DNA of 60,135 nt from CAXXOK01 sp964640955 (GCA_964640955.1 CAZXJI010000020.1:1-60135); one strand, 5' to 3'. Shown: positions 9,175-17,775, counted from the stretch's first letter. Numbers and translations are program-made. The notes: generated from the sequence alone by a model not told the origin.

Positions 9175-9202
9175 TTGACGTGCGCCCCCATCATGCTATA
9201 AT
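9175..9202 (+). promoter_or_regulatory. Promoter of the degV-like gene
   Basis: TTGACG (9175-9180), 16 bases, then TATAAT (9197-9202) with a TG extended -10 element. It lies 46 bases before the degV start, back to back with the repeat-protein promoter. Confidence 0.75.
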
Positions 9203-9247
9203 GAAAGAAGCGGGGAAGCCCGCAAACACGAAGGAGGAACACACAGG

Positions 9248-10105
9248 ATGACGGAAGGACGGAAAACGGCGATCATCACGGATTCCTCCTGCGACCTGAG
9301 CGACGAACAGCTGAGCGAGCACCACATTCACATGGTTTCGCTGCGCATCATCAGTCAACGCGGGGAATACCGCGACCGTGTCGAGCTGCACGAAGATCAG
9401 CTATATGAAATGCTCAAAACGGAGCTGCCCAAGACCAGCCTGCCCCTGCCCGAGGACGTATCCGGCCTGTACGACCGGCTCGCGGACGAGGGCGTGACGG
9501 ACGTGGTGCACCTTTGCATCTCCTCGGGGCTGAGCGGCACGTACAATATGGTTCGCATGATCGCGGAGGACTACCGGGATCGCATGAACATCCGCATTGT
9601 GGATTCGCTGACGCTCTCCACGGGGCTGGGCGCCATGGTGCTGGCAACGGCCGAGGCGCTGGAAGCGGGGGACGACCCCGATACGGCCGTGCAGAAAGCC
9701 CGAAAGGTACGCTCCTCCCAGCTGGGCATGTTCGTAATCCGCACGCTGGAATACCTGCGCAAGGGCGGCCGCATCGGCCTGGTGGAAGGCGTCGTGGGCA
9801 ACCTTTTGCAGATCAAGCCGATCATCTACATCAACGACGACGGCGTATACCAGACCCTCGCCAAGGCCCGGGGCTACAGGGCCGCCGTGGAAACCATGAT
9901 GCAGGAGGCCGTACGCAGGTTCGGCAAAGCGCGCGTCAACGTGTCGGTCGTGCACGGGCTGGCCCCGGAGGATGCCTCGACGCTGCTTAGCAAACTCAAG
10001 CACACCCTGAACGTCGCCGCAAGCTTCATCCGGCCGGTCAGCCCGGTGCTGGCCATCCATACGGGACCGGGGCTGCTGGGCGTGGTGGCGAACCTGTCGG
10101 ATTGA
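9248..10105 (+). CDS. DegV family fatty-acid-binding protein
   Basis: A 285-residue cytoplasmic protein of the DegV family. These proteins bind fatty acids and, in several Firmicutes, deliver them to the fatty acid kinase FakA (FakB role). The N-terminal motif ITDSSCDLS is the family signature. The HLCISSGLSGTY segment near residue 90 forms the lipid headgroup pocket, and GGRIG near residue 175 is also conserved. AAGGAGG precedes the ATG by about 9 bases. No fakA-like gene is in the window. The gene is monocistronic between its own promoter and a terminator. Family assignment is secure; the partner kinase is assumed. Confidence 0.93.
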   Translation: MTEGRKTAIITDSSCDLSDEQLSEHHIHMVSLRIISQRGEYRDRVELHEDQLYEMLKTELPKTSLPLPEDVSGLYDRLADEGVTDVVHLCISSGLSGTYNMVRMIAEDYRDRMNIRIVDSLTLSTGLGAMVLATAEALEAGDDPDTAVQKARKVRSSQLGMFVIRTLEYLRKGGRIGLVEGVVGNLLQIKPIIYINDDGVYQTLAKARGYRAAVETMMQEAVRRFGKARVNVSVVHGLAPEDASTLLSKLKHTLNVAASFIRPVSPVLAIHTGPGLLGVVANLSD

Positions 10106-10148
10106 ACCGCCCGGAAAACCGTCCGGCGGTCTGACCAAACGAATTCGC

Positions 10149-10177
10149 AAGGGCGCGGCGCATGAAGCCGCGCCCTT
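10149..10177 (+). terminator. Terminator after degV-like gene
   Basis: A perfect 11-bp stem AAGGGCGCGGC/GCCGCGCCCTT with a 7-base loop is followed by a T-rich tract (CCTTTATCCCTTTT). It lies between the convergent degV and MBL-fold genes. Confidence 0.75.
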
Positions 10178-10189
10178 CCTTTATCCCTT

Positions 10190-11077
10190 TTATTCCACCA
10201 GATAGTTGACCAGCCGCCCCACGGCGTTGCCGCCCGAAAGAGTCACCAGCACCCCGCAGCTGGCCTGATGGGTAATGAAGACCTCCGTGCCCATGTCCCA
10301 AAGCCTGCGGATCACCTTGGGGTCGGGCGTGCTGTCGCCCTCGGCGGGATCGGTGGAGATCACGGCGAGCTGGGGCCGGAGCGTGTACAGAAAAGCCTCG
10401 CCGCTGGCGTCGTCCGCGCCGTGGTGCCCTACCTTGAGCACCGCCGCGGTCGATATCAGCCCGGCGTCCAGCAGCTCGCCTTCCTCCTTGATCAGCATGT
10501 CCCCGGTCAGCAGCATGTCCCCCTGCGGGGTTACCAGCCGGAGCACCAGCGAGTCGTTGTTTTCTTCCTGTTTGTCCGGCGTCAGCGGTCCCAGCACCGT
10601 AAAGCGGATTTCGTCGCTCACGGCGATCCCGTCCCCCGCGTACAGCCAGGTCAGGGGGATTTTGTATTTGTCGGCCTGTTTGGCGACGGGGTGCTCGTCC
10701 TCCTTCACGGTCGAATACTTCGGCGCGTAAAGCGCGTTAACGGCGATACCGCTTTTCAAAAGCGTTTTCAGCCCGCCTACGTGATCCTTGTCCGTATGGG
10801 TGATAATCACCCCGTCCAACCGGTCGACCTGGCAGTACGAAAGCGCCCTGAGCATCGCCTCGGCGCTTTCCTTGGTGCCGGTGTCGATCAGGTAGCGTTT
10901 GTCTCCAAGCATGAAAAGCGCGGCATCCGCCTTGCCGACGTTCATAAACAGCGCCGAAACGCTCGTTTCGTTCCGGCCGTCGTCGCTTTCCGCCGCGGTT
11001 CCGCGGCCGAAAGGCAGCGCCGCGCAGGCCGCGCACATCAGCAGGGAAAGGGCGAATGCCTCCACTCGGTGTGGCAT
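10190..11077 (-). CDS. Exported ComEC/Rec2-like metallo-beta-lactamase hydrolase
   Basis: A 295-residue MBL-fold protein of the type found as the C-terminal domain of ComEC and as stand-alone secreted hydrolases. A hydrophobic N terminus (residues 8-25) looks like a signal peptide, so it probably acts outside the membrane. Metal ligands are visible in HTDKDHVGG and in the later GDM and GHHGADDASG motifs. The channel domain of ComEC is absent, so a direct role in DNA uptake is not implied; nuclease or phosphodiesterase activity is likely but unproven. The start at 11077 has GGAGG 11 bases upstream; the frame open to 11149 would place the signal peptide internally. Confidence 0.82.
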   Translation of the reverse strand: MPHRVEAFALSLLMCAACAALPFGRGTAAESDDGRNETSVSALFMNVGKADAALFMLGDKRYLIDTGTKESAEAMLRALSYCQVDRLDGVIITHTDKDHVGGLKTLLKSGIAVNALYAPKYSTVKEDEHPVAKQADKYKIPLTWLYAGDGIAVSDEIRFTVLGPLTPDKQEENNDSLVLRLVTPQGDMLLTGDMLIKEEGELLDAGLISTAAVLKVGHHGADDASGEAFLYTLRPQLAVISTDPAEGDSTPDPKVIRRLWDMGTEVFITHQASCGVLVTLSGGNAVGRLVNYLVE

Positions 11078-11139
11078 GAATCGTTTCGCCTCCAGGTCGG
11101 TTTGTCCGCTTCCGCGCGCAAACAAAGTGATCGGCGTGC

Positions 11140-11168
11140 GTGACAGCACGCCCGTCAGGGTGTATACT
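11140..11168 (+). promoter_or_regulatory. Promoter of uppP
   Basis: GTGACA (11140-11145), 17 bases, TATACT (11163-11168), about 40 bases before the uppP start. Confidence 0.55.
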
Positions 11169-11207
11169 ATTGCAGTCTAGCATACGACAGGAAAGGACGA
11201 TCGGACG

Positions 11208-12065
11208 ATGAGCATCCTTCAGGCCGCGTTTCTGGGCCTTCTGCAAGGTTTGGCGGAGTTCCTGCCCATTTCCTCCAGCGGTCACCTTAACCTCTTTCAG
11301 GCGCTTTTCCAGATGGATCTGAGCAACCAGCTGCTGTTCAACATCCTTCTGCACATGGGCACGCTGCTCGCGGTGGTCGTCGTGTTCTGGCGGGATTGGG
11401 TCGCCATGCTCGCCCACCCGATCAAGAACCCGACGCTTATGCTGCTGGTGGTGGCCTCGCTGCCCGCGCTGGTGGCCAAGGTGCTTTTCAGCGATCAGCT
11501 GGACTACCTGGAAACCCACAACATGCTGCTGGGCGTGTGCTTCCTGTTCACGGGGCTATTGCTGATGCTCACCCAGTGGCTGGCGGACCGCAACGGCGCA
11601 AAGAAGCGGGAAACCGGCACCGTTCGCGTGCCGCACGCGCTGGCGATGGGCTGCATGCAAGCCGTGGGCATGCTTCCGGGCGTCAGCCGCAGCGGTTCCA
11701 CCATCTTCGGCGGCATCGCCACGCGCCTGGATCGGGAAACGGCGGCCAAGTTCAGCTTTATGATGAGCATGCCCGCCATCGTCGCCAGCTTTTTAAGCGA
11801 GGGATACCACGCCGTCAAGCAGGGCGCGCTCTCCCAGGCGGGCGATTGGACGGCGATCCTCGTCGGCATGGTCGTAGCGGCCGTAAGCGGCTACCTGGCC
11901 ATCCGGTTCATGCTGCGCATCATCACCCGCATATCGCTCAACTGGTTCGCGCTCTACGTGGCGATGCTCGGCATCGCGGTAATCGTGCTGCAGGCCACCG
12001 GCATCCTGGCGGACGCGCCCGAAGCGGTCGCCGCCGCGGCGCGCAGCCTTTCGGCGCTCTTTTAA
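11208..12065 (+). CDS. uppP: Undecaprenyl-diphosphatase
   Basis: A 285-residue polytopic membrane enzyme of the BacA/UppP family. It dephosphorylates undecaprenyl pyrophosphate, recycling the lipid carrier for peptidoglycan and polysaccharide synthesis and giving bacitracin tolerance. Both catalytic signatures are clear: GLAEFLPISSSGH near residue 15 (Glu and Ser residues) and PGVSRSGSTI near residue 160. About eight hydrophobic segments follow the usual pattern. AGGAAAGGA lies upstream of the ATG. It is monocistronic. It would serve the same carrier lipid as the sugar-phosphate transferase at 2329-3807. Confidence 0.96.
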   Translation: MSILQAAFLGLLQGLAEFLPISSSGHLNLFQALFQMDLSNQLLFNILLHMGTLLAVVVVFWRDWVAMLAHPIKNPTLMLLVVASLPALVAKVLFSDQLDYLETHNMLLGVCFLFTGLLLMLTQWLADRNGAKKRETGTVRVPHALAMGCMQAVGMLPGVSRSGSTIFGGIATRLDRETAAKFSFMMSMPAIVASFLSEGYHAVKQGALSQAGDWTAILVGMVVAAVSGYLAIRFMLRIITRISLNWFALYVAMLGIAVIVLQATGILADAPEAVAAAARSLSALF

Positions 12066-12081
12066 CCCAGCGTTCCGGCGA

Positions 12082-12708
12082 TCAGCGGATAAAATCCGTC
12101 CGCAGGCGCGGCTTTTCCCCGGCGGGGAAAGTCGCGCCTCCTTTTTTGCCCAGTTCGATGCAGGTAAGCATCCACGCCAGATTGCGCCCCAAGTTGCGCA
12201 TCACCTGCATGCCTTCCTCGTCCTGCTCCGCCTGGGCGGCGTTGGAGCCGTGCACCATGGGCCAGTAGCAGGAGGAGACGACGGGCATGCCGCTGATCAT
12301 GGGATACTTGTAGAGCGCGTCCAGGCTCGCGGTGGTGCCCGCGCGCCGGGCAACGGCCACGCATACGGCGGGCTTGCCGGCAAAGGCTTTGTCGCTGTCC
12401 CCGGCGGCAAACATGCGATCCAGGAAGGAGATCAGCGTGCCGTTGGGCGAGGCGAAATAGACCGGCGACGCGATCACCAGCCCGTCCGCCGCTTCCATTT
12501 TGCCAAGCGCCTCGTTCACCTCGTCGTCGAAGGCGCGGCAGCGGCCGTCGCAGCGCCAGCAGGCGATGCATCCGCGGATCGCCTTGTTGCCCACGGTCAT
12601 GATCTCCGTTTCCACGCCGCTCTCTTTGAGCGCCGCCGCCATTTCGTCCAGCGCGCGGCGGGTGGTGCCGTGGGGATGGGGGCTTCCGTTGATCATCAGG
12701 ACTTTCAC
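12082..12708 (-). CDS. Flavodoxin-fold NAD(P)H-dependent oxidoreductase
   Basis: A 208-residue cytoplasmic flavoprotein of the NADPH-dependent FMN reductase/WrbA-like superfamily. The FMN phosphate loop is NGSPHPHGTT (residues 7-16). SPVYFASPNG near residue 85 contacts the flavin ring. A CIACWRCDGRC stretch near residue 47 is typical of the iron-sulfur flavoprotein-like clade and may bind a cluster or act in thiol chemistry. The start is GTG at 12708 with GGAGG 8 bases upstream. It is convergent with uppP (16-base gap). The electron acceptor is unknown. Confidence 0.88.
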   Translation of the reverse strand: MKVLMINGSPHPHGTTRRALDEMAAALKESGVETEIMTVGNKAIRGCIACWRCDGRCRAFDDEVNEALGKMEAADGLVIASPVYFASPNGTLISFLDRMFAAGDSDKAFAGKPAVCVAVARRAGTTASLDALYKYPMISGMPVVSSCYWPMVHGSNAAQAEQDEEGMQVMRNLGRNLAWMLTCIELGKKGGATFPAGEKPRLRTDFIR

Positions 12709-12755
12709 AGGATTCCCTCCTTTATAGGCGGCTACGCGGGAGCGCCGGATGCGGT

Positions 12756-13034
12756 TCAGCCGTTATAGCCGGGATTGTCCCCCGGCTCGTCCGTCGAGGC
12801 GGGCGTTTCGGGTTCCTGCGTCGAGCCGGGCGCCGCGGTTTCGGCCGCGGCCGTATCCTCCGGCTGCGCCTGCACGGTCGGGGCTTCGGTCGTTGCGGCT
12901 TCGGTGGTCTGGGTGACGGTCACCTCGCCGGGAGCCTGGTTTTGAAAGCTGTTTTCATCGTTTACGGCGGCGCAGCCCGCCAGCAGAAGCGCCGCAGTGA
13001 GGCAGATCAGCGTTAGCGCAAGTTTTTTTCGCAT
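12756..13034 (-). CDS. Small Thr/Glu/Pro-rich lipoprotein
   Basis: A 92-residue predicted lipoprotein. Residues 1-20 form a signal peptide ending in the lipobox LLAGC, so it should be lipidated at the Cys and held on the outer face of the membrane. The mature part is low-complexity, rich in Thr, Glu, Ala and Pro with no folded domain, and looks like a spacer or surface-exposed tail. The start at 13034 is the ATG that begins the signal peptide, with AAAGG upstream; the frame open to 13100 is probably untranslated. It lies 48 bases upstream of the flavodoxin-like gene on the same strand, so the two may be cotranscribed. No homologue is recognised. Confidence 0.75.
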   Translation of the reverse strand: MRKKLALTLICLTAALLLAGCAAVNDENSFQNQAPGEVTVTQTTEAATTEAPTVQAQPEDTAAAETAAPGSTQEPETPASTDEPGDNPGYNG

Positions 13035-13113
13035 CGTTACAACCGCCTTTCCCCCTATCGGGCGAAGTTTGGCAAAGGCCGCGTTTATTATACCACACAT
13101 TTGCCCGTCCCGC

Positions 13114-13142
13114 TTTACAATCCGCTCCCGGCTTGTTACAAT
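13114..13142 (+). promoter_or_regulatory. Promoter of ppa
   Basis: TTTACA (13114-13119), 17 bases, TACAAT (13137-13142), 30 bases before the ppa start. A TATAAT with TG extension on the opposite strand just left of it (about 13086-13091) probably serves the lipoprotein gene. Confidence 0.7.
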
Positions 13143-13171
13143 AGCGGTGAAAACAGACGGGGAGGGTTAAA

Positions 13172-13705
13172 ATGAGTAACATCTGGCACGATATATCGCC
13201 CGCGCGCATCACGCCCACGGACTTCATCGCCGTGGTGGAGATCGAAAAGGGCAGCAAAAAGAAATACGAGCTGGATAAGGAAACGGGCTACCTGATCCTC
13301 GACCGGATCCTGTACACCTCCACGCATTACCCCAGCAATTACGGGCTGATCCCCCGCACCTTCGCCGACGATCTGGATCCGCTGGACGTGCTCATCCTGT
13401 GCAGCGAGGTCATTCAGCCCATGAGCCTGGTGCGCTGTTACCCCATCGGGGTGCTGACGATGCTGGATCAGGGCCACCTGGACGAGAAGATCATCGCCAT
13501 CCCCTTCAAGGACCCCACCTATAACGGCTACAAGGACGTAAGCGAGCTGCCCACCCACATTTTTTCGGAAATGTCCCACTTCTTCTCCGTTTACAAGAGC
13601 CTGGAGGGCAAGGAGACGGTCGTGGACGAGGTGCGCGGCGCGAAGGAAGCGCAGAAGGTGATCGAAAAATCGCTGAGCGCCTACATCGACAAGTTCTGCC
13701 GCTGA
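13172..13705 (+). CDS. ppa: Inorganic pyrophosphatase (family I)
   Basis: A 177-residue soluble hexameric-type pyrophosphatase that hydrolyses PPi to phosphate and pulls biosynthetic reactions forward. The family signature DDLDPLDVL (about residues 66-74) carries the metal-binding aspartates. YPSNYGLIPRT and the C-terminal KSLEGKET segment are also conserved. Length is normal for bacterial family I enzymes. GGGGAGGG precedes the ATG. It is monocistronic and likely housekeeping. Confidence 0.95.
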   Translation: MSNIWHDISPARITPTDFIAVVEIEKGSKKKYELDKETGYLILDRILYTSTHYPSNYGLIPRTFADDLDPLDVLILCSEVIQPMSLVRCYPIGVLTMLDQGHLDEKIIAIPFKDPTYNGYKDVSELPTHIFSEMSHFFSVYKSLEGKETVVDEVRGAKEAQKVIEKSLSAYIDKFCR

Positions 13706-13876
13706 CCGTCCTTCGTTTTTCCGCCCTTTCTCCGTTTGGAAGCGCCTGTAAAAAGCTTTTCACGGCGGTTGCATCCGGGCGATAATGAGCGTAAAATAAT
13801 ACCGTTTCCGAATTACCGCTTACCGCAGGCGAGCGGCCCTTTTTTCAGGCCGCCTCCGGAAAGGAAGAGCGCCCGT

Positions 13877-14680
13877 ATGCAGGTTTTCCACCCCGCGCAG
13901 ACGACCAACGGCCTGCCGCCCGAAAACGTGTTTTTCATCGCCGACAGCGCGAACACCACCGTGGCGGAAGGCTATCTGGTGCAGACCTACCACCCTTATC
14001 TGTTCCCGGACCGGCCCGTGAACTACTATTTAAGCGTTTCCTCCAAGGGACCGGGACTGGACATGCTTTTGGGGGCTCTGCTTGCGCGCGCGATGCAGCT
14101 GAGGCAGCAGACGCCCAACCTGAAGGCGCGCGTTTTTGCTCAGGTCGGCATGCAGGACGCGGCGATGCTCGCTTTTTACCGCGACAGCGGCTTTCAGGCG
14201 GACGACGCGCTGGACGTGGTGAGCATCTCCGCGCCCAACGCCAAGCCCAGCGCCCCCATGGGGTATGAAATGGGGCTGGTGCCCCTGCAAAAGCAGCTGG
14301 AGCAGACCGCCTTTCTGATGCGCATGAATACCTACCGCCTCAACGCCCTGCAGCAGCCGCTTTTGCAGCGCTACATGTCGCTTCCGCATTTTACGGCCAT
14401 TTACGTGTCCCGCGGCGCCGAGATCGTCGGCGAGGCCGCCTTCACCGGCGTGGGCGACACGGCCCAGCTTTTCGGCCTGTACGTCATGCCCAACTACCGC
14501 CGCCTGGGCATCGGCAAAACGCTGATCGCCGCGGGCATGAACCTGCTTTCGGAACGCGGCGTAAGCAAGTTCGAGGCGGACGTCATCCGCCGCAACGTGC
14601 CGCAGTGCCGCCTGGCGCAAAGCTGCCGGGCTACTTTCATTCGCACGGCCTGCCTGTATCCGGGCATCAATTACGACTGA
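13877..14680 (+). CDS. GNAT family N-acetyltransferase
   Basis: A 267-residue acetyltransferase of the Gcn5-related family. The C-terminal half has the acetyl-CoA pyrophosphate-binding motif A, RRLGIGKTLI (about residues 212-221), preceded by the beta-strand LYVMPN. The N-terminal half looks like a second, degenerate GNAT lobe, so this may be a tandem GNAT protein. The start at 13877 follows AAGGAAG; the frame open from 13736 is less likely. It lies only 2 bases before the metallopeptidase gene, suggesting translational coupling. The substrate (small molecule or protein amino group) cannot be deduced. Confidence 0.8.
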   Translation: MQVFHPAQTTNGLPPENVFFIADSANTTVAEGYLVQTYHPYLFPDRPVNYYLSVSSKGPGLDMLLGALLARAMQLRQQTPNLKARVFAQVGMQDAAMLAFYRDSGFQADDALDVVSISAPNAKPSAPMGYEMGLVPLQKQLEQTAFLMRMNTYRLNALQQPLLQRYMSLPHFTAIYVSRGAEIVGEAAFTGVGDTAQLFGLYVMPNYRRLGIGKTLIAAGMNLLSERGVSKFEADVIRRNVPQCRLAQSCRATFIRTACLYPGINYD

Positions 14681-14682
14681 CG

Positions 14683-15351
14683 ATGGACAAAGCAGCTTAC
14701 CGGCTTATCCGCTCCGGGCGCAAAACCATCGCGCTTTCGATGGACCGTCAGGGATCGCTTACCGTGCGCGCCCCGCAAAACGTGCCGCAGGCCCGCATCG
14801 ACGCGTTCGTCAGCGAAAAGCGGGGTTGGATCGAACGCACCCGCGTCCGCATGGCGGAGCTTCCCAAAGTAGAAACGCTTGTGCTTCAGGACGGCATGGT
14901 GATCCCCTTTTTCGGCGATACGCTGATCCTGCGCCTGTGCGACACGCGGCGGGTGACCCGCCGCGGCGGCGAACTGCTGACGCCCCAATCAGCCGACACG
15001 CCCGTTCCGATCGTGCGCTGGCTGGAAGCGCGCGCCCGCGTCGAGCTGGCCGCGCGCGCCGCGCACTGGTCGCAGACGCTGGGGCTGCCGTACCGGAAGC
15101 TTCGCCTGTCGCGGGCCAAGGGCCGCTGGGGCAGCATGAGCGCCTGCGGTACGCTGAGCCTGAACCACGCGCTGATCCTCTGCCCGCCGGACGTCGTGGA
15201 TTACGTGATCGTCCACGAGCTGTGCCACCTTCCCCATCCCGACCATTCCCCCGCCTTCTGGGCGCAGGTGGAGCGCTGCATGCCCGCCTACCAGGGCCGG
15301 CGGGACTGGCTGAAGGCGCACGGATCGCTGATTCGCTTTTTGCCCGACTGA
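14683..15351 (+). CDS. YgjP-like (DUF45) zinc metallopeptidase
   Basis: A 222-residue protein of the YgjP/DUF45 group related to SprT and WLM zinc peptidases. The HELCH zinc motif lies near residue 178 within VIVHELCHLPHPDHSPAFW, the family hallmark, and SRAKGRWGSM near residue 140 is also conserved. No signal peptide is seen, so it is probably cytoplasmic. The ATG at 14683 comes 2 bases after the stop of the GNAT gene. Physiological substrates of this family are not established. Confidence 0.88.
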   Translation: MDKAAYRLIRSGRKTIALSMDRQGSLTVRAPQNVPQARIDAFVSEKRGWIERTRVRMAELPKVETLVLQDGMVIPFFGDTLILRLCDTRRVTRRGGELLTPQSADTPVPIVRWLEARARVELAARAAHWSQTLGLPYRKLRLSRAKGRWGSMSACGTLSLNHALILCPPDVVDYVIVHELCHLPHPDHSPAFWAQVERCMPAYQGRRDWLKAHGSLIRFLPD

Positions 15352-15370
15352 CCCAGGAAGGAGTTTCGCC

Positions 15371-16531
15371 GTGCAAAACCCCTCCAGGCCGCGCCCCCAC
15401 CTGCTGTTTATTTTGGTAACGCTGCTGGGATTCCTGCCGATCTTCTTCTGCCTCGCGGTGATGCGGGCGCGTTGGTTCGGCTGGGCCACGGCGGTTTTTT
15501 CGTTCGCGCTGCTCCTTCACCTGCGCTCCAAGCCCTTCTGGCATGGGTGGCGGATCGCCCTGGGCTTCGGGGGCGCGTACCTGGTCGCGATCTTCGGCCT
15601 GTATGCCGCCCGCCCTCTGTGGGACGTCTCCCTGACGGCGCAGGTCGGAAGCGGCGTGGTGCGCACGTTCGTCGGTCTGCCCGCGCAGGAGCAGGAGATC
15701 GGCTACGCGCTGCTGACCGACACCGGCTGGACGCCCCCGGAAGGGTACGAGCTGGAGGTTGTCCAGCTGACCAACGCCCGGCTCGAATTGCTGCGCAAGA
15801 CAGACGCGACCGGCGAACGCGCGGTGCTGCAGCTGCACGGCGGCGCGTTCGTCTCGGGCATGAACGATATGTACCGCCAGATGGCCCTCCGGTACAGCGA
15901 GCTGTACGGCGACTGCCTCGTGGCGACGCTCGATTACCGCCTTGCGCCCGAATACCCCTACCCCTGCCAGCAGGAGGATACGTTGTCCGCCTGGCGGTAC
16001 CTGACCGGCACGCTCGGCTACGCGGCGGGGAACGTCGTCGTCGCCGGGGACAGCGCCGGCGGCAACCTGGCGCTGTCGCTGGGCCTGCGCCTGCGGGACG
16101 CGGGCGAAGCGATGCCGGCAGGTTTCGTGTGCATGTCGCCGTGGGCGGATCTGAGCAATTCCGGCGCGTCGCATTATTACAACGCGACGCTCGACCCGTC
16201 CTTCGGCGTTGACGAATCGGACTACCAGGGGCAGGCCGTGGGGGTGGATTCCACCTACGCCGACGGCCTGGACGCGACCGACCCCTACCTGTCCCCCTCC
16301 TTTGGGGAATACGACGGCTTTCCCCCGATGCTTTTGCAGGCGGGCAGCATCGAGGTGCTGCTCAGCGACAGCGAAATGGTGTACGACAACGCGAAAGGCT
16401 ACGGGGTGGATTGCCAGCTTACCGTTTACAAGGGGATGTTCCACGTCTTTCAGGGCGCGCTGGACCTGCTGCCGGAAAGCCGGCTGGCATGGGAGGAAGT
16501 GGGCAGCTTTCTGCAAAAGCGGATGGAATAA
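15371..16531 (+). CDS. Alpha/beta hydrolase (HSL/BD-FAE-like esterase) with N-terminal membrane segments
   Basis: A 386-residue protein with two or three hydrophobic segments in the first 85 residues followed by an alpha/beta-hydrolase domain. The oxyanion motif HGGAF sits near residue 157 and the nucleophile elbow GDSAGGN near residue 230, both diagnostic of the hormone-sensitive lipase/carboxylesterase group. The C-terminal GMFHVFQ contains the likely catalytic His. The membrane segments suggest the esterase domain is tethered at the membrane. The start is GTG with AAGGAG 8 bases before it. It lies 19 bases after the metallopeptidase gene, completing a three-gene run. A polysaccharide or lipid deacylase role is possible but not shown. 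Confidence 0.85.
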   Translation: MQNPSRPRPHLLFILVTLLGFLPIFFCLAVMRARWFGWATAVFSFALLLHLRSKPFWHGWRIALGFGGAYLVAIFGLYAARPLWDVSLTAQVGSGVVRTFVGLPAQEQEIGYALLTDTGWTPPEGYELEVVQLTNARLELLRKTDATGERAVLQLHGGAFVSGMNDMYRQMALRYSELYGDCLVATLDYRLAPEYPYPCQQEDTLSAWRYLTGTLGYAAGNVVVAGDSAGGNLALSLGLRLRDAGEAMPAGFVCMSPWADLSNSGASHYYNATLDPSFGVDESDYQGQAVGVDSTYADGLDATDPYLSPSFGEYDGFPPMLLQAGSIEVLLSDSEMVYDNAKGYGVDCQLTVYKGMFHVFQGALDLLPESRLAWEEVGSFLQKRME

Positions 16532-16551
16532 CCGAATTCCGGATGTACAAA

Positions 16552-16577
16552 CGCCCGGAGCCATACGGCTCCGGGCG
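16552..16577 (+). terminator. Hairpin after the esterase gene
   Basis: A perfect 11-bp stem CGCCCGGAGCC/GGCTCCGGGCG with loop ATAC sits 20 bases past the stop codon. The T tract is weak (TTCGCCTATT), so termination may be partial. Confidence 0.6.
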
Positions 16578-16640
16578 TTCGCCTATTCATGCGCTATTTC
16601 CACGGCAAGTGCAGGAAGGTTGCCACGCCGCGGGTGCAAT

Positions 16641-16834
16641 CCGAAACCGGCGACATGTGCGGCGGTTTCGGAAGCCTTGCGAAGCAAGGTTTCCGATTTC
16701 AGGCGCACAGCCTGCTCAAAAGAGTACGGATGCGCGAAAGCAAGCCTGCCCTGCGTGGGAGCGTACACGGACGTACGTGACCACGCAGGGCAGGCGAAGC
16801 TGACAAAGCAGACGGGGCCTTTTCAGCAGGCTGT
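16641..16834. repeat. Highly structured intergenic element with nested inverted repeats
   Basis: No gene is seen in 16532-16833. This stretch holds a 9-bp stem (16641-16649/16663-16671), a 12-bp stem with one G-T pair (16669-16680/16684-16695), and a nested structure. The nested structure has an outer 16-bp arm with one mismatch (16707-16722/16819-16834) enclosing a perfect 14-bp arm CCTGCCCTGCGTGG/CCACGCAGGGCAGG (16745-16758/16781-16794). The outer arm reaches the stop codon of the permease gene. It may be a MITE/REP-like repeat or a structured RNA. Confidence 0.6.
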
Positions 16835-17775
16835 TAGCGGCCGCCCTTGTCGTAGGGTATTCCCTCGGACTTGGGCGCGTGGGATTTGCCGGAGGTCAGC
16901 GCCAGCACGACGAGGGAGACGATGTAGGGCAGCATGTTGTAGATGCCGCTGGGGATGTTGAGGGCCGCCAGAAAATCAAAGCCGGTGTAGACGTTGGAAA
17001 GCGCCCGGAACAGGCCGAAAATCAGCGCCGCCAGCGCGATGCGCAGCGGTTTCCACTGCCCGAAGATCATCACGGCGAGGGCCAGGAAGCCGAAGCCCGC
17101 GACGCCGTTTTCAAACTTCCACTCGCTGACGCCCGCGGTGATGTACACCAGCCCCCCGACGCCGCCCAGGACGCCGGAGATCAGCACGCCCGCGTAGCGC
17201 ATCTTCGCAACGCTGATGCCCACCGAATCGGCCGACTGCGGGTGCTCGCCGCAGGCCTGCAGGCGCAGGCCGAAGCGCGTTTTGTACAAAAGCACATAGG
17301 CGATGATCAGCGCGACCACGGCCAGCAGCATGAACCAGTTGAACTCAAACCCGCGGATGTTCACCAGGAACGCTTTTTTGGCTTCGATGTACTGAATGGT
17401 GGAGGACACGTTGTTGGGGTTGATGGCGGTGTTCATGGCCTTTACGATAACGGTGGCGGCCGCCACGCCCAGCATGTTGAGCGCCGTGCCTACCAGCGTC
17501 TGGTCGGCCTTAAAGTTGATCGCCGCCACCGCCAGCAGGAGCGAGTACACCATGCCCATCCCCATCGCCGACAGGATGGACAGGCTCACCATACCGAAAG
17601 CGCCGATGTTCGCGGGTAGAAAGCGCATCGCCAGCGCGCCGCCCAGCGCGCCGATGACCATGATGCCTTCCAACCCGATGTTGATGATGCCCGAATGCTC
17701 CGAAAAGCACCCGCCCAGCGCCACCAGCATCAGCACCGAGGAGAAAACCAGCGTGTATTGCAAAAGCAGGGTCAT
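16834..17775 (-). CDS. BMP-type ABC transporter, second permease
   Basis: A 313-residue membrane protein of the branched-chain/nucleoside permease superfamily (BPD_transp_2). It begins with hydrophobic segments and the conserved SGIINIGLEGIMVIGA stretch; GVGGLVYITAG lies near the C-terminal third. It is the last gene of the operon substrate-binding protein, ATPase, permease 1, permease 2. Its ATG overlaps the stop of permease 1 by 4 bases (ATGA), which implies coupled translation; GGAGG lies about 8 bases upstream. The first 35 codons of the longer open frame overlap permease 1 and are excluded. By analogy with Bmp/Nup systems it imports nucleosides, which is inference from the family. Confidence 0.9.
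   Translation of the reverse strand: MTLLLQYTLVFSSVLMLVALGGCFSEHSGIINIGLEGIMVIGALGGALAMRFLPANIGAFGMVSLSILSAMGMGMVYSLLLAVAAINFKADQTLVGTALNMLGVAAATVIVKAMNTAINPNNVSSTIQYIEAKKAFLVNIRGFEFNWFMLLAVVALIIAYVLLYKTRFGLRLQACGEHPQSADSVGISVAKMRYAGVLISGVLGGVGGLVYITAGVSEWKFENGVAGFGFLALAVMIFGQWKPLRIALAALIFGLFRALSNVYTGFDFLAALNIPSGIYNMLPYIVSLVVLALTSGKSHAPKSEGIPYDKGGR

Noticed and set aside
10190..11077. A competence ComEC channel gene
   Set aside because: Only the hydrolase domain is present, with a signal peptide and no competence membrane domain.
13877..14740. Frameshift fusing the GNAT gene and the metallopeptidase gene
   Set aside because: Each has its own complete domain; the GNAT frame ends naturally and the peptidase ATG follows after 2 bases.
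14810..16564. 584-residue open frame on the minus strand
   Set aside because: Antisense to the metallopeptidase and esterase genes, both of which have catalytic motifs and good starts.
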